Shown in pieces: positions 1 to 8,115 of a stretch of DNA of 64,000 bases. Source of the DNA: Emticicia fluvialis (GTDB taxonomy: Bacteria; Bacteroidota; Bacteroidia; Cytophagales; Spirosomataceae). Below the pieces are notes generated by a model. The model saw only the letters and a program-made list of their open reading frames with translations, was not told the origin of the DNA and did no database searches. The position numbers were made by a program, and so were the translations under genes. The stretch covers positions 62,001 through 126,000 of the forward strand of contig NZ_JANUSD010000010.1 in the NCBI RefSeq assembly GCF_024793945.1. The letters run 5' to 3'. The first letter of the stretch is position 1. Each line of letters starts with the position of its first letter.

Positions 1-2483
1 TTTGTTTCAGTGTTATTGATGATATAACTACGGAAACCATAAGTAGACAGGTACTGATAAGTAGCAGGTGTAGTTGTATTAGGCAGGTAAACGTTATCGT
101 TACCCATTTGCCCCCACGATCCGCGTAGTTTCAGGTAATTAACCACAGGTAGTGCATTTTTGATGAAGCTCTCTTCAGAAAGCACCCAACCCATCATTAC
201 ACCCGGGAAGAAACCGTAACGGGTTGCTTTCGGGAAGATATCTGAACCATCATAACGCCACAAGAACTCAGCAAGGTATTTTTCTTTATAGTTATAGGCA
301 ACACGACCGAAGTAGTTCAGACGAGCACTGTTATAAGCACCGCCACCGTTGTTTTTCTCAAGGTCACCACCGGCAAAAATCTGGTCGATAGAAGTTGAGA
401 TGAAGTAACGACGGAAAGCATTGAAGTTATCACCCTGAATAGTCTCACGGTTAGTACCAGCCAATACGGTAAGGCCATGCACACCAAATTTACGTTCGTA
501 AGTACCAATGGCACCTAATAGAATGTTCAACTGGTTTTCGTTACCCAAAGTAAGGCGTGGCTCGGCAGGGCCGCGTTTGCTTGGTACCAATACTGGCGTT
601 CCGTCCGGGTTTGTACCAGAACCTTTTTCATAAAGTGTCCATGGTGTCTCCCAACGTTTAGTGCTACGGATACGTTTGTCAATAGACGCTGTACCGGTAA
701 ATTTCAAACCTTCAATACCAGGGATTTTGATATCCAACTGTCCGTTTGTCTGGAAATAGTCTTGTTTGTCGCGGTCATAACCTGTCTGGTTAGTTGTAAT
801 AACCACCGGGTTTTCACCGTTTTCGATGTCAGGACCTGGTAAGCCGTTTGGCCAGAAAGCAGGTTGATGTGGTTTACCACGCATCTGCATACGGAAAATA
901 GCACTGGCAGATTTGGTAGGGAACTTACGAGCCTCTTCACGTGCCAATAAACCAATTTGCAGGTTCATGTACTTGTTGATTTTGGCATCAAGGTTTACTC
1001 TGATGTCATATTGTTCATAACCTGTTGCAGAGTTTTTGTAGAAGGCATCCTGTTTCTGATAACCTAAAGTTGACAAATAACGGAAGTTTTCTGTACCACC
1101 TGTTACCTGAAGGCTATGACGAGACTGAGGAGACCAGTCTTTCAAAGTAGCTTTGTACCAGTCGGTGTTTGGATATAACCAAGGGTCTGAGCCGTCGGCG
1201 TATTTCTGAATATCGCTAGGCGAGAAAGGCGCTTTTCTGATGTCGCCGTTTGGTCTTGTATAAACACCATTGGTTTTATATGCCTGGTTGGCAGCAGCCC
1301 ACTCGCTGGTTGGCAAGCCGTAGATGTCAAGATCGTTCAACATACCAACATACTGAGCAGCGTTAGCCAGTTTAGGCACTACGGTTGGTCTTGCAAAACC
1401 CTGGTTGAAAGAGTAAGAAAGCTCTGGTTTACCTGTTTTACCTCTTTTGGTGGTAATCAGGATAACACCGTTAGCCGCACGAGAACCATAAATAGCGGCA
1501 GAGGCATCTTTAAGAACCGAGATGGTTTCGATATCGGCCGGATTCAGACGAGACAAACCACCGGCACGGTTAGGGATACCATCAATTACAATCAGGGCTT
1601 CGCTATTGTTAAGGGTATTGGCACCACGAATACGAATGGCTGAGTTATCATAACCTGGCTCTCCACTTCTGTTGACGGCAACAACACCGGGAAGACGACC
1701 AGCCAATGAGTTAGAAAGGTTAACAGCAGGTGATTTTACCAGCTCTGCGCCTTTTACACTAACAACCGAACCTGTTACGGTTTCTTTTTTCTGCACACCG
1801 TAACCTACAACTACCACTTCGCCCAACGTTTTTACGTCTGATTTCATGGCGATATCAATTACAGAGCGGTTACCTACAATTACTTCCTGTGGTTCAAAGC
1901 CTACAATGCTAAAAACCAATACCGCCTGGTTGTCTGGCACTACAAGGGTGTAGTTACCGTCGCCGTCGGTGGTGGTACCTTTGGTAGTACCTTTAATTGT
2001 AACGCTTACGCCCGGCAAACCTTCATTCTTATCGGCTTCGGTTACCTTTCCTTTTACTGTTTGTTCTATCACCTCACCATCCTTCATCCGAAGCTCATCG
2101 ATATGAGACATTTTTTGTAGTTGAGATTTCTTTCTAAGTAAAATCCGGTCACCGATAACCTCATAAGAAATTTGCAATGGCGTAAACAAATCGTCAAGCA
2201 CTTCAGAAAGCTTGTTGCTCATCATGATAGATACTTTCTGATTCAGCCGTATAGTATTTGAACTATACACAAACTTCACATCAGCCTGTTTTTCTATCTG
2301 GCTAAGAATTTTCTTGACTTCCAGTGACTCTATCCTTAAAGATACGTTAGTGTTGAGGACTTCCTGGCCGTTTACATCGTAGGCGTAGGAGAGTCCGCTA
2401 AAAAGAGAGACCATCAAGAGTTGAATAAACGTAATTTTCATTGCTTTAAGCAAAAAATGTTTGCTACGTACGTCTTTTTTCAT
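1..2483 (-). CDS. SusC/RagA-type TonB-dependent outer membrane receptor, 3' end cut by the window edge
   Basis: The reading frame is open from an ATG at 2483 to position 1, about 827 residues, so the C-terminal part of the barrel is missing. The protein starts with MKKDVRSKHF and a hydrophobic signal segment ending near SGLSYAYD. This is followed by an STN-type domain, a carboxypeptidase-regulatory-like domain (around residues 130-215) and the plug, with the diagnostic IYGSRAANGVILITTK near residue 330. I checked the frame near 2400, 1500, 1000 and 50 and found no shift. SusC proteins import oligosaccharides across the outer membrane together with a SusD lipoprotein, presumably encoded just off the left edge. 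The STN domain is the part that contacts FecR-type anti-sigma factors, and the FecR and ECF sigma genes lie directly upstream. The substrate cannot be read from the sequence. Confidence 0.93.
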   Translation of the reverse strand, partial: MKKDVRSKHFLLKAMKITFIQLLMVSLFSGLSYAYDVNGQEVLNTNVSLRIESLEVKKILSQIEKQADVKFVYSSNTIRLNQKVSIMMSNKLSEVLDDLFTPLQISYEVIGDRILLRKKSQLQKMSHIDELRMKDGEVIEQTVKGKVTEADKNEGLPGVSVTIKGTTKGTTTDGDGNYTLVVPDNQAVLVFSIVGFEPQEVIVGNRSVIDIAMKSDVKTLGEVVVVGYGVQKKETVTGSVVSVKGAELVKSPAVNLSNSLAGRLPGVVAVNRSGEPGYDNSAIRIRGANTLNNSEALIVIDGIPNRAGGLSRLNPADIETISVLKDASAAIYGSRAANGVILITTKRGKTGKPELSYSFNQGFARPTVVPKLANAAQYVGMLNDLDIYGLPTSEWAAANQAYKTNGVYTRPNGDIRKAPFSPSDIQKYADGSDPWLYPNTDWYKATLKDWSPQSRHSLQVTGGTENFRYLSTLGYQKQDAFYKNSATGYEQYDIRVNLDAKINKYMNLQIGLLAREEARKFPTKSASAIFRMQMRGKPHQPAFWPNGLPGPDIENGENPVVITTNQTGYDRDKQDYFQTNGQLDIKIPGIEGLKFTGTASIDKRIRSTKRWETPWTLYEKGSGTNPDGTPVLVPSKRGPAEPRLTLGNENQLNILLGAIGTYERKFGVHGLTVLAGTNRETIQGDNFNAFRRYFISTSIDQIFAGGDLEKNNGGGAYNSARLNYFGRVAYNYKEKYLAEFLWRYDGSDIFPKATRYGFFPGVMMGWVLSEESFIKNALPVVNYLKLRGSWGQMGNDNVYLPNTTTPATYQYLSTYGFRSYIINNTET

Positions 2484-2524
2484 ACATTTAGGTTGTTTTT
2501 ATACTTAAGATAGGTAAAAACTCT

Positions 2525-2601
2525 GCTTCCTTTCAACCGAATTGCCGTTCGGCAGGAAGCGCTCCGGAGCCGATAATGTGACAGCATTGTCGGCTTTTTT
2601 T
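2525..2601 (+). terminator. Double hairpin with T7 tail on the plus strand, inside the susC leader
   Basis: GCTTCC at 2525-2530 pairs with GGAAGC at 2555-2560. A second 10-bp stem follows, GCCGATAATG (2569-2578) with CATTGTCGGC (2585-2594), and then seven T at 2595-2601. On the plus strand this has the form of an intrinsic terminator, yet susC, fecR and sigma here are all on the minus strand. On the minus strand the A-run comes before the hairpin, so it cannot be an ordinary terminator of the operon. A matching arrangement lies upstream of the second susC at 15617-15692. It may end an antisense RNA that starts inside the susC 5' region. Confidence 0.6.
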
Positions 2602-2681
2602 GTTCATGTTTTCATTGTGATTACTGAAGTTTTGTTTTTAGTGATTATTATAATTTGTAGGTTAAAATAGAATTCAAAATT

Positions 2682-3704
2682 TTATCTGCAACCTTCGCCG
2701 CTCACAAAGTAGCTGGTTCCGCGCTGCTCAAACCGGGCATTAATGGTTTTGCATATTAATTCAAGTTGTGTGGCTAGCGGCAGGTCGTTTAAATCGGCCG
2801 TAATAACGCAATGTTCCAACTCCTGATTTTCCAGAATAATTTCAATACCATACACGTTTTTCAGTTTTTGTAACACCTGCGGTAACACAGTATCTTCAAA
2901 AGTAAAATCATGTTGGGTTATCTCCGGCACCAGCATAATTGGTTTCTCAACTATGCCTGTCATAATTTTTCTGGATGCCTTGTCGAAAGTTACCTTCTGA
3001 TTTGGCGTTAATATCACTCCGTTCTTTTTTCTGTCGGCGTTTTCTGAGACTTCATAAACCGAAACGCGGCCGGAAGTAACCGAAACCTCTATGTCGCTCA
3101 CGTTGTCGTATGACTTAATGTTGAAGCTCGTACCTAGTACCTCGGTTACCAGGTCTCCGGTATGTACCATAAATGGCGCATTCGGGTTTCTTTTTACGTT
3201 AAAAAAGGCCTCGCCTTTCAGATACACATGGCGGAAACGGGTTCCAAAATGCTTGGGGTAACTAATACTGCTGTTGCTTTTCAGTTTTACAACGGTACCG
3301 TCTTCCAGTTTTATGTCGCTGTCGGTGGCTGAGGTATTCCTGATTTCAATGTCTGTTGATTCTTCGGTTTTGGCAGCCCGGGCTACCGGCTTCAACTCTT
3401 TTTTGTTGAAATACAGCACGCCGTTTACCAGACCAATTACCAACATGGCGGCAACCCCCCATTTTAACAATTTGAGCATCCGCCCTTTTGTCGAATGGTA
3501 TTCTTCTTCAACCACACCAATGGTGTTGTTGTAGATGCGGTTCCAGAGGCGCTTTCTGATAGCCTCTTTTTCTTCAGGGTTAAGTGTTACCCTGGTGTTT
3601 TTCAACATATTTTCCTGCCATTCCCAAATCAGCCTTTCTTCTTCAGAATTACACTCGCCGGCCAGGTATCTTTCTAGTAGTTTGTCGAATTCATGCTGGT
3701 TCAT
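2682..3704 (-). CDS. FecR-family anti-sigma factor
   Basis: The product has 340 residues. A short N-terminal cytoplasmic part (about 1-75) includes the ERYLAGECNSEEE segment that would hold the sigma factor. One membrane helix follows at about 78-98 (LKWGVAAMLVIGLVNGVLYF), then a periplasmic FecR domain with DGTVVKLKSNSSISYP near residue 130 and a C-terminal domain of about 75 residues (DTVLPQVLQKLKNVYGIEI) of the DUF4974 type. Such proteins carry the ligand signal from the STN domain of a TonB receptor to an ECF sigma factor. The sigma gene ends 39 bases upstream and the susC partner begins about 200 bases downstream, so the three form a trans-envelope signalling set. Confidence 0.92.
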   Translation of the reverse strand: MNQHEFDKLLERYLAGECNSEEERLIWEWQENMLKNTRVTLNPEEKEAIRKRLWNRIYNNTIGVVEEEYHSTKGRMLKLLKWGVAAMLVIGLVNGVLYFNKKELKPVARAAKTEESTDIEIRNTSATDSDIKLEDGTVVKLKSNSSISYPKHFGTRFRHVYLKGEAFFNVKRNPNAPFMVHTGDLVTEVLGTSFNIKSYDNVSDIEVSVTSGRVSVYEVSENADRKKNGVILTPNQKVTFDKASRKIMTGIVEKPIMLVPEITQHDFTFEDTVLPQVLQKLKNVYGIEIILENQELEHCVITADLNDLPLATQLELICKTINARFEQRGTSYFVSGEGCR

Positions 3705-3743
3705 AAACCCTGCACCGTAGCTAACGGCATTTTTAATTGCTAA

Positions 3744-4301
3744 TTAATTATCTGTATGATAAGCCTTCAACTGTTCTTTTAAAACCTTGAGGGTTTTGGT
3801 AAGGTGGTATTCAACGGCTTTTTCAGACAGGTTCATCTGATTGGCTATGTCTTTTACCGACCTGTTTTCGAAACGGCTCATCTTGAAAATCTCTGAGCTT
3901 CGTTCGGGCAACGACTTCATGGCTTCTTCTACTGCCTTGGCCAGGTCAGTAAAGTTGACGATTTCGTCGGTTGAGTAAGATTGTTGTATCTGATTAAATA
4001 TCAGGTACTCCTGATATTTTCTCTGTGTAATCTGCGACTTAATATAATTAGTTGACAAATGCTTGATAGACACAACCAGATAAGAGCTTAGGTGGCGGAT
4101 AACACTTACCTGCCGGCGGTTCCAGAGGCTCTCAAACAAATCATGCACCAGCTCTTCTGCTTCTTCTCTGGTTCCGGTTTCGTTAAAGGCAACGCCATAC
4201 AACTTCAACCAATAACGGTTATAAATTTCTTCAAAAGCGGTCTGGTTATCGCTTTTCAAGAAAGAAACCAACTCTTCATCACTAAGTTTCTGGTACTGCA
4301 T
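3744..4301 (-). CDS. ECF-type RNA polymerase sigma factor
   Basis: This 185-residue protein has sigma-70 region 2 at about 20-85 (AFEEIYNRYWLKLYGVAF, then EELVHDLFESLWNRR, the core-binding and -10 recognising part) and region 4 at about 125-180 (MKSLPERSSEIFKMSRFE, then VKDIANQMNLSEKAVEYHL, a helix-turn-helix). Size and order are those of the Bacteroidota ECF sigma factors linked to glycan utilisation loci. It starts with ATG at 4301. FecR and susC lie downstream on the same strand, so it probably drives the adjacent susC when released. No promoter of its own could be recognised in the AT-rich upstream gap. Confidence 0.93.
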   Translation of the reverse strand: MQYQKLSDEELVSFLKSDNQTAFEEIYNRYWLKLYGVAFNETGTREEAEELVHDLFESLWNRRQVSVIRHLSSYLVVSIKHLSTNYIKSQITQRKYQEYLIFNQIQQSYSTDEIVNFTDLAKAVEEAMKSLPERSSEIFKMSRFENRSVKDIANQMNLSEKAVEYHLTKTLKVLKEQLKAYHTDN

Positions 4302-4851
4302 TTTTTAGGATAGGTCTGAATTCAAACGTATTTGTTCCTGAAATATATAGTCAACTTACGCACTAAAATCCCTAAATCATTTTACATATTCTTTGAAAAA
4401 TACAACTTAAAACGGTTTAGCGGATTCCCTGTATTTTAATTCTCTCAAAAAAACGAGAACTAAAAAGTTGGGCTCAAACAATCAGATAATTCTACAAATC
4501 AAACAGTTAGCTTTTGCAAAAATGAACGCTAGCGGGGTACTTAGTAATTTTTAAAAACTTTTAAAAATTCTTGGTATAATACTATTCTTCGTGGTTAGGT
4601 TAAATTATCTTTCAGATTGGTGTGAATTATTTCTTTAGATGGTTAACCTTTTCTTTTTTGTAAATAAAAACCGAATAAATACTGAAACAGTGCTGGCCGG
4701 TTTCAGAGGGTTGAAAGGATTATCATTGTAAAATTGTAAATATTATTAAAGAATTAAAAAGTAATTAATAATTTTTTTTAAAAAATGCTGCCATTTGAAC
4801 AATTGTTTATTTCTTTAATGTTACGTTTGGTTTTATCTTTTTTAATAGTTT
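4302..4851. other. AT-rich divergent intergenic region, no gene seen
   Basis: This gap separates the divergent ECF sigma and MFS transporter genes, so both promoters should lie here. It is rich in A/T runs. A possible -7 element TACGTTTG occurs at 4822-4829 before the transporter, but the only TTTG upstream (4794-4797) is 24 bases away, a little too far for a good match. I see no coding sequence, tRNA or clear repeat. Confidence 0.6.
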
Positions 4852-6006
4852 ATGCCCACCTCTTTTTCTGAATCAAAGCCCGGCAACTACCGGATTGGCC
4901 CGGCTCGCCTGGCTACCTCATTGTATTTTCTTGTTTGTGGCATTGGCCTGGCCAGCTGGGTGCCAATGGTGCCGCTGGCAAAAATAAGGTTGCAACTGAA
5001 CGATGCCGGCCTGGGCCTTATTTTGCTTTGCCTTGGCGCCGGAGCAATGACCATTATGCCCTTTACTGGTGGTTTGATCAATAAATTTGGAAGCAGGTTA
5101 ATAATGCTGGTATCTGGCTTGCTTACCGCGGCCGTGCTGCCGCTTCTGTTATTTGCCAACAGCAGCCTGGCGCTGGCCGGTGCATTGTACCTGTTTGGCA
5201 TAGGCATAGGTGCGATAGATGTTTCTATGAACGCGCAGTCGGTTGTGATACAAGACAAAGTAGGTAAGTACATTTTATCGTCTTTTCATGGCTTGTTTAG
5301 TGTAGGCGGGCTGATTGGCTCGATGGGTCTGGGCTTTTTGCTTGAACTGGGGCTGTCTCCTACCCTTGCCATTTTTACCATATCGGGTTTGCTGGTGCTT
5401 ATTTGTGTTAGCCAGTATGGCTCTTTGCTGCCTAGGGCTGCCGAAAACAAGATGGACGTAGCCACACTGATAATACCCAAAGGGCCGGTGCTGGTACTGG
5501 GGCTGATGTGCTTTGTGGCTTTTCTGGCCGAAGGAGCTATTCTTGACTGGAGCGCGGTGTTTCTGAAGTTTCACCGGAATTTTGATGAGTCGATGTCCGG
5601 GCTGGGTTTTGCAGCTTTTTCGGTGGCTATGGCCGTTATGCGGTTGTCGGGTAATACTATTATTAACAGGTTCAGCCAGCAAAAAGTAGTGATGGGTGGT
5701 GGCATAATAGCAGCCGCCGGTATTTTGCTGGCTGTAAGTGTGCCTATCGGGGCGGTAACGGTTTTTGGTTTTGTGCTGGTAGGCATAGGTTGCGCCAATA
5801 TTGTGCCGGTGTTTTTTAGCACCGCCGGCAGTATGCCCGGTGTACCTGCCAGCGCAGCCATTGCCGGTGTTACTACCTTAGGTTATATCGGCCAGTTGGC
5901 TGGCCCTGCCATGCTGGGTTTTGTGGCCGAAATAACGAGCTTATCTTTTGCACTGGGGCTGGTAAGTATATTGTTGCTGATGGTGGCGTTCAGGTTTAAG
6001 TCATAA
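4852..6006 (+). CDS. MFS transporter, YbjJ-like
   Basis: The protein has 384 residues and about twelve hydrophobic segments, which is the major facilitator architecture, with a short soluble N-terminus. The segment LFGIGIGAIDVSMNAQSVVI (about 115-134) and the FHGLFSVGGLIGSMGLG stretch after it resemble the E. coli YbjJ/fucose-permease-like group. GGLINKFGSRL near residue 75 is the usual cytoplasmic loop 2-3 signature. Substrate is unknown; sugars are the usual guess for this group. It stands alone on the plus strand between two minus-strand glycan loci and converges with the heparinase gene that ends at 6165. Confidence 0.85.
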   Translation: MPTSFSESKPGNYRIGPARLATSLYFLVCGIGLASWVPMVPLAKIRLQLNDAGLGLILLCLGAGAMTIMPFTGGLINKFGSRLIMLVSGLLTAAVLPLLLFANSSLALAGALYLFGIGIGAIDVSMNAQSVVIQDKVGKYILSSFHGLFSVGGLIGSMGLGFLLELGLSPTLAIFTISGLLVLICVSQYGSLLPRAAENKMDVATLIIPKGPVLVLGLMCFVAFLAEGAILDWSAVFLKFHRNFDESMSGLGFAAFSVAMAVMRLSGNTIINRFSQQKVVMGGGIIAAAGILLAVSVPIGAVTVFGFVLVGIGCANIVPVFFSTAGSMPGVPASAAIAGVTTLGYIGQLAGPAMLGFVAEITSLSFALGLVSILLLMVAFRFKS

Positions 6007-6016
6007 ACTGTGATTT

Positions 6017-6140
6017 AACGGATTAAATGATTTCACTATTTTCTGTTTCACCTACTGAAGCCGGTGAATCTGGCAGAAGAAAACCTTTCAAATTTGTTCA
6101 ATTTCTTTCTCATCATACAGAGAAATCATTTAATCCGGTT
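6017..6140. repeat. Long-armed inverted repeat between convergent genes
   Basis: AACGGATTAAATGATTTC at 6017-6034 is matched by its reverse complement at 6122-6140, with a single extra G in the right arm. The loop is about 87 bases. It lies in the gap between the MFS stop (6006) and the lyase stop (6165), so it could act as a two-way terminator or be a mobile palindrome. I see no T-run next to either arm. Confidence 0.7.
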
Positions 6141-6164
6141 ATTCAACGCATAAGACGAAAACCC

Positions 6165-8096
6165 TCATTTCACCACCGTAAACACATTTTTCCCTTTATC
6201 AGATAATGTCTTACTGGTCAGGATAATCCGCCGAACGGGGCGGCTATCCCATTTGGTTTTGAAGCTGTTATATTCCATGCCTTCGGTTGAGGGAAGGTCG
6301 GTCGATACGGCCCAGTTTTTAGCTGCATAGTTAACCGATAGCTGCTTACCTTTAGGAGTAGTAAGCACAATTTTACCCGGTGTTCCGGTATCAATATCAC
6401 AGATGGTCATAAATACCTGTTCTATTGAGACAGGTTTTTCTGTCAGCACATAATCATCGGTAATCTCTACCACATTTTTGGCCTTGTTTAGTTTTACGAT
6501 ACGGTTCCAGTTTTTTATACCTGCTGTTTTATCATAAGCGGGGGCGATATCCATGCTGAGCGACGCCTCCTTATCGGTAACGGAACTTTTTACGTTGATG
6601 CCTTCAAATGCTTTTCCGGCCAACTGGCCTTTGCCGTTAACAATGGGCAGGTTATGGTATTGCGACTGCGTGAACCATAATTCGTAGCGTTTTGATGAAA
6701 AAGTGCGAGCCGTGTAATTACCCCGTCCGGCATCAATGATAACGGGTTCACCGTCTGAATAAATCAGGAAGTCGCCTACATCGTTATGATTATGGCTTTC
6801 GGCATTGTGCCCGGCGTGTGTAGCCAGATAAAGACCATTGGCCGACCGCGTGGTTAGCACCTGAATATCTGCAAACCAGGCATCGCCGCCCGGCTGATAG
6901 GTAACAGGCGTTGCCGGTATTTTGGCAACTGTTAATAAATTGGCAATGCGGCGCATCCGATGGAAACTATTGTTGGATGACACAGTGGATGGGAAACGCT
7001 GATTTGCCCACAAACCAAACTGCACAAGGGTGTTGTCGTTAATTGCCTTGCCAAAACGGTAGAGCATCAACCCGTCCGGGCGAAGTTTAGGGTCAGCATC
7101 GGCAAAGTTCACAAAGTAATCGTCTGCGATGTGTGTTTTGTAAACATAAGACGCCATGTTTTTTATAAGCGGCTCGTTATAAATATCAATTTTACCGTTA
7201 GAGTCGCTTTGAAGGGTTTCAAGGGCATCAAAAACACAGGCGCCAGCCGCAAACCAGTAGCTGGGGCCTTCGTCGCAGCCGCCGTCCTCGCCCAGGCTGT
7301 TCAGGTAGGCATCCATCAGTACCGAGTAAGTATGGGCGTTTGTGGCGCGTTTGGCTTCGTCAGTTTCAAGCAGTAAATCAGCCACCAGAAGGTTAGAGAC
7401 TATCCAGGGGTTCCAGTTATTAACGGGGTTGGTTCTGCTCAGGTATCCGTAGCGGCTAACTTCTCTTATCGGCTCAAAAATCTTTTTGCTGGTTTCAGAA
7501 TAGATTCTTTTACGCAACAAAGGAGAGATTTTGTCCAGCTTGTCGCCCACAAAATAATCGGTAAGCGCCAGTACAGCGGCGGTTTCGGCTCCGAATAAAT
7601 CAACTGTCGGGTCTTCGGCGTCTGGCAGGCCGCTTTTGGCCTTCTGAACACCCAAATGCGCAGGCACACCCCAGTAGGTTTCTTCACAAATGGCCCATAC
7701 GTAATTCATGATGGCTTCGGTGAATCGCCCTTTATTTTCTACCGACTCTGCCAGTACCAGGTCTATCAGGTTAACCCGGCGTGCATAAGAGATTTTAGAA
7801 TGCTTTTCCCTGTCGCCGGAGCGGACGTATTCCATCAGCAAACTGGCTGACAGTTGCGGCATTTCTTTTTTTTCGGCGGCTTCGCCTGCTTTTATCAGCC
7901 CTTGTATCAATGAATCAGGCAAAGCGGCCTTCCATTCATCCGGTGTTCTGGGGTAGGGTCTCCATTGGTTTTTAGGTACAAGCGCCTGTTTATAAGCATT
8001 GGCCGTGTACTTATTAGCCAGAATATTACGCTGGGTAACCTGTGCATTTGCTGTAAACAGGCATATTAACAGCGCAATGGTGAGTATGTTTTTCAT
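6165..8096 (-). CDS. Secreted heparinase II/III-family polysaccharide lyase
   Basis: This 643-residue protein has a signal peptide (MKNILTIALLICLFTANA, cleavage before QVTQ). The first ~380 residues are an alpha-helical toroid-type region. The C-terminal half is the beta-sandwich heparinase II/III domain, with SHNHNDVGDFLIYSDGEPV near residue 430 and a downstream IDAGRGNYT. The conserved HNHND histidine and nearby tyrosines are those expected of beta-elimination lyases of this superfamily (PL12/15/17/21 type). The substrate could be a glycosaminoglycan, alginate or another uronate polymer. It is the last gene of the minus-strand glycan locus, 19 bases after a second lyase of the same superfamily. 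Confidence 0.87.
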   Translation of the reverse strand: MKNILTIALLICLFTANAQVTQRNILANKYTANAYKQALVPKNQWRPYPRTPDEWKAALPDSLIQGLIKAGEAAEKKEMPQLSASLLMEYVRSGDREKHSKISYARRVNLIDLVLAESVENKGRFTEAIMNYVWAICEETYWGVPAHLGVQKAKSGLPDAEDPTVDLFGAETAAVLALTDYFVGDKLDKISPLLRKRIYSETSKKIFEPIREVSRYGYLSRTNPVNNWNPWIVSNLLVADLLLETDEAKRATNAHTYSVLMDAYLNSLGEDGGCDEGPSYWFAAGACVFDALETLQSDSNGKIDIYNEPLIKNMASYVYKTHIADDYFVNFADADPKLRPDGLMLYRFGKAINDNTLVQFGLWANQRFPSTVSSNNSFHRMRRIANLLTVAKIPATPVTYQPGGDAWFADIQVLTTRSANGLYLATHAGHNAESHNHNDVGDFLIYSDGEPVIIDAGRGNYTARTFSSKRYELWFTQSQYHNLPIVNGKGQLAGKAFEGINVKSSVTDKEASLSMDIAPAYDKTAGIKNWNRIVKLNKAKNVVEITDDYVLTEKPVSIEQVFMTICDIDTGTPGKIVLTTPKGKQLSVNYAAKNWAVSTDLPSTEGMEYNSFKTKWDSRPVRRIILTSKTLSDKGKNVFTVVK

Positions 8097-8115
8097 AGAG
8101 GTTAAGGTTGAATAG

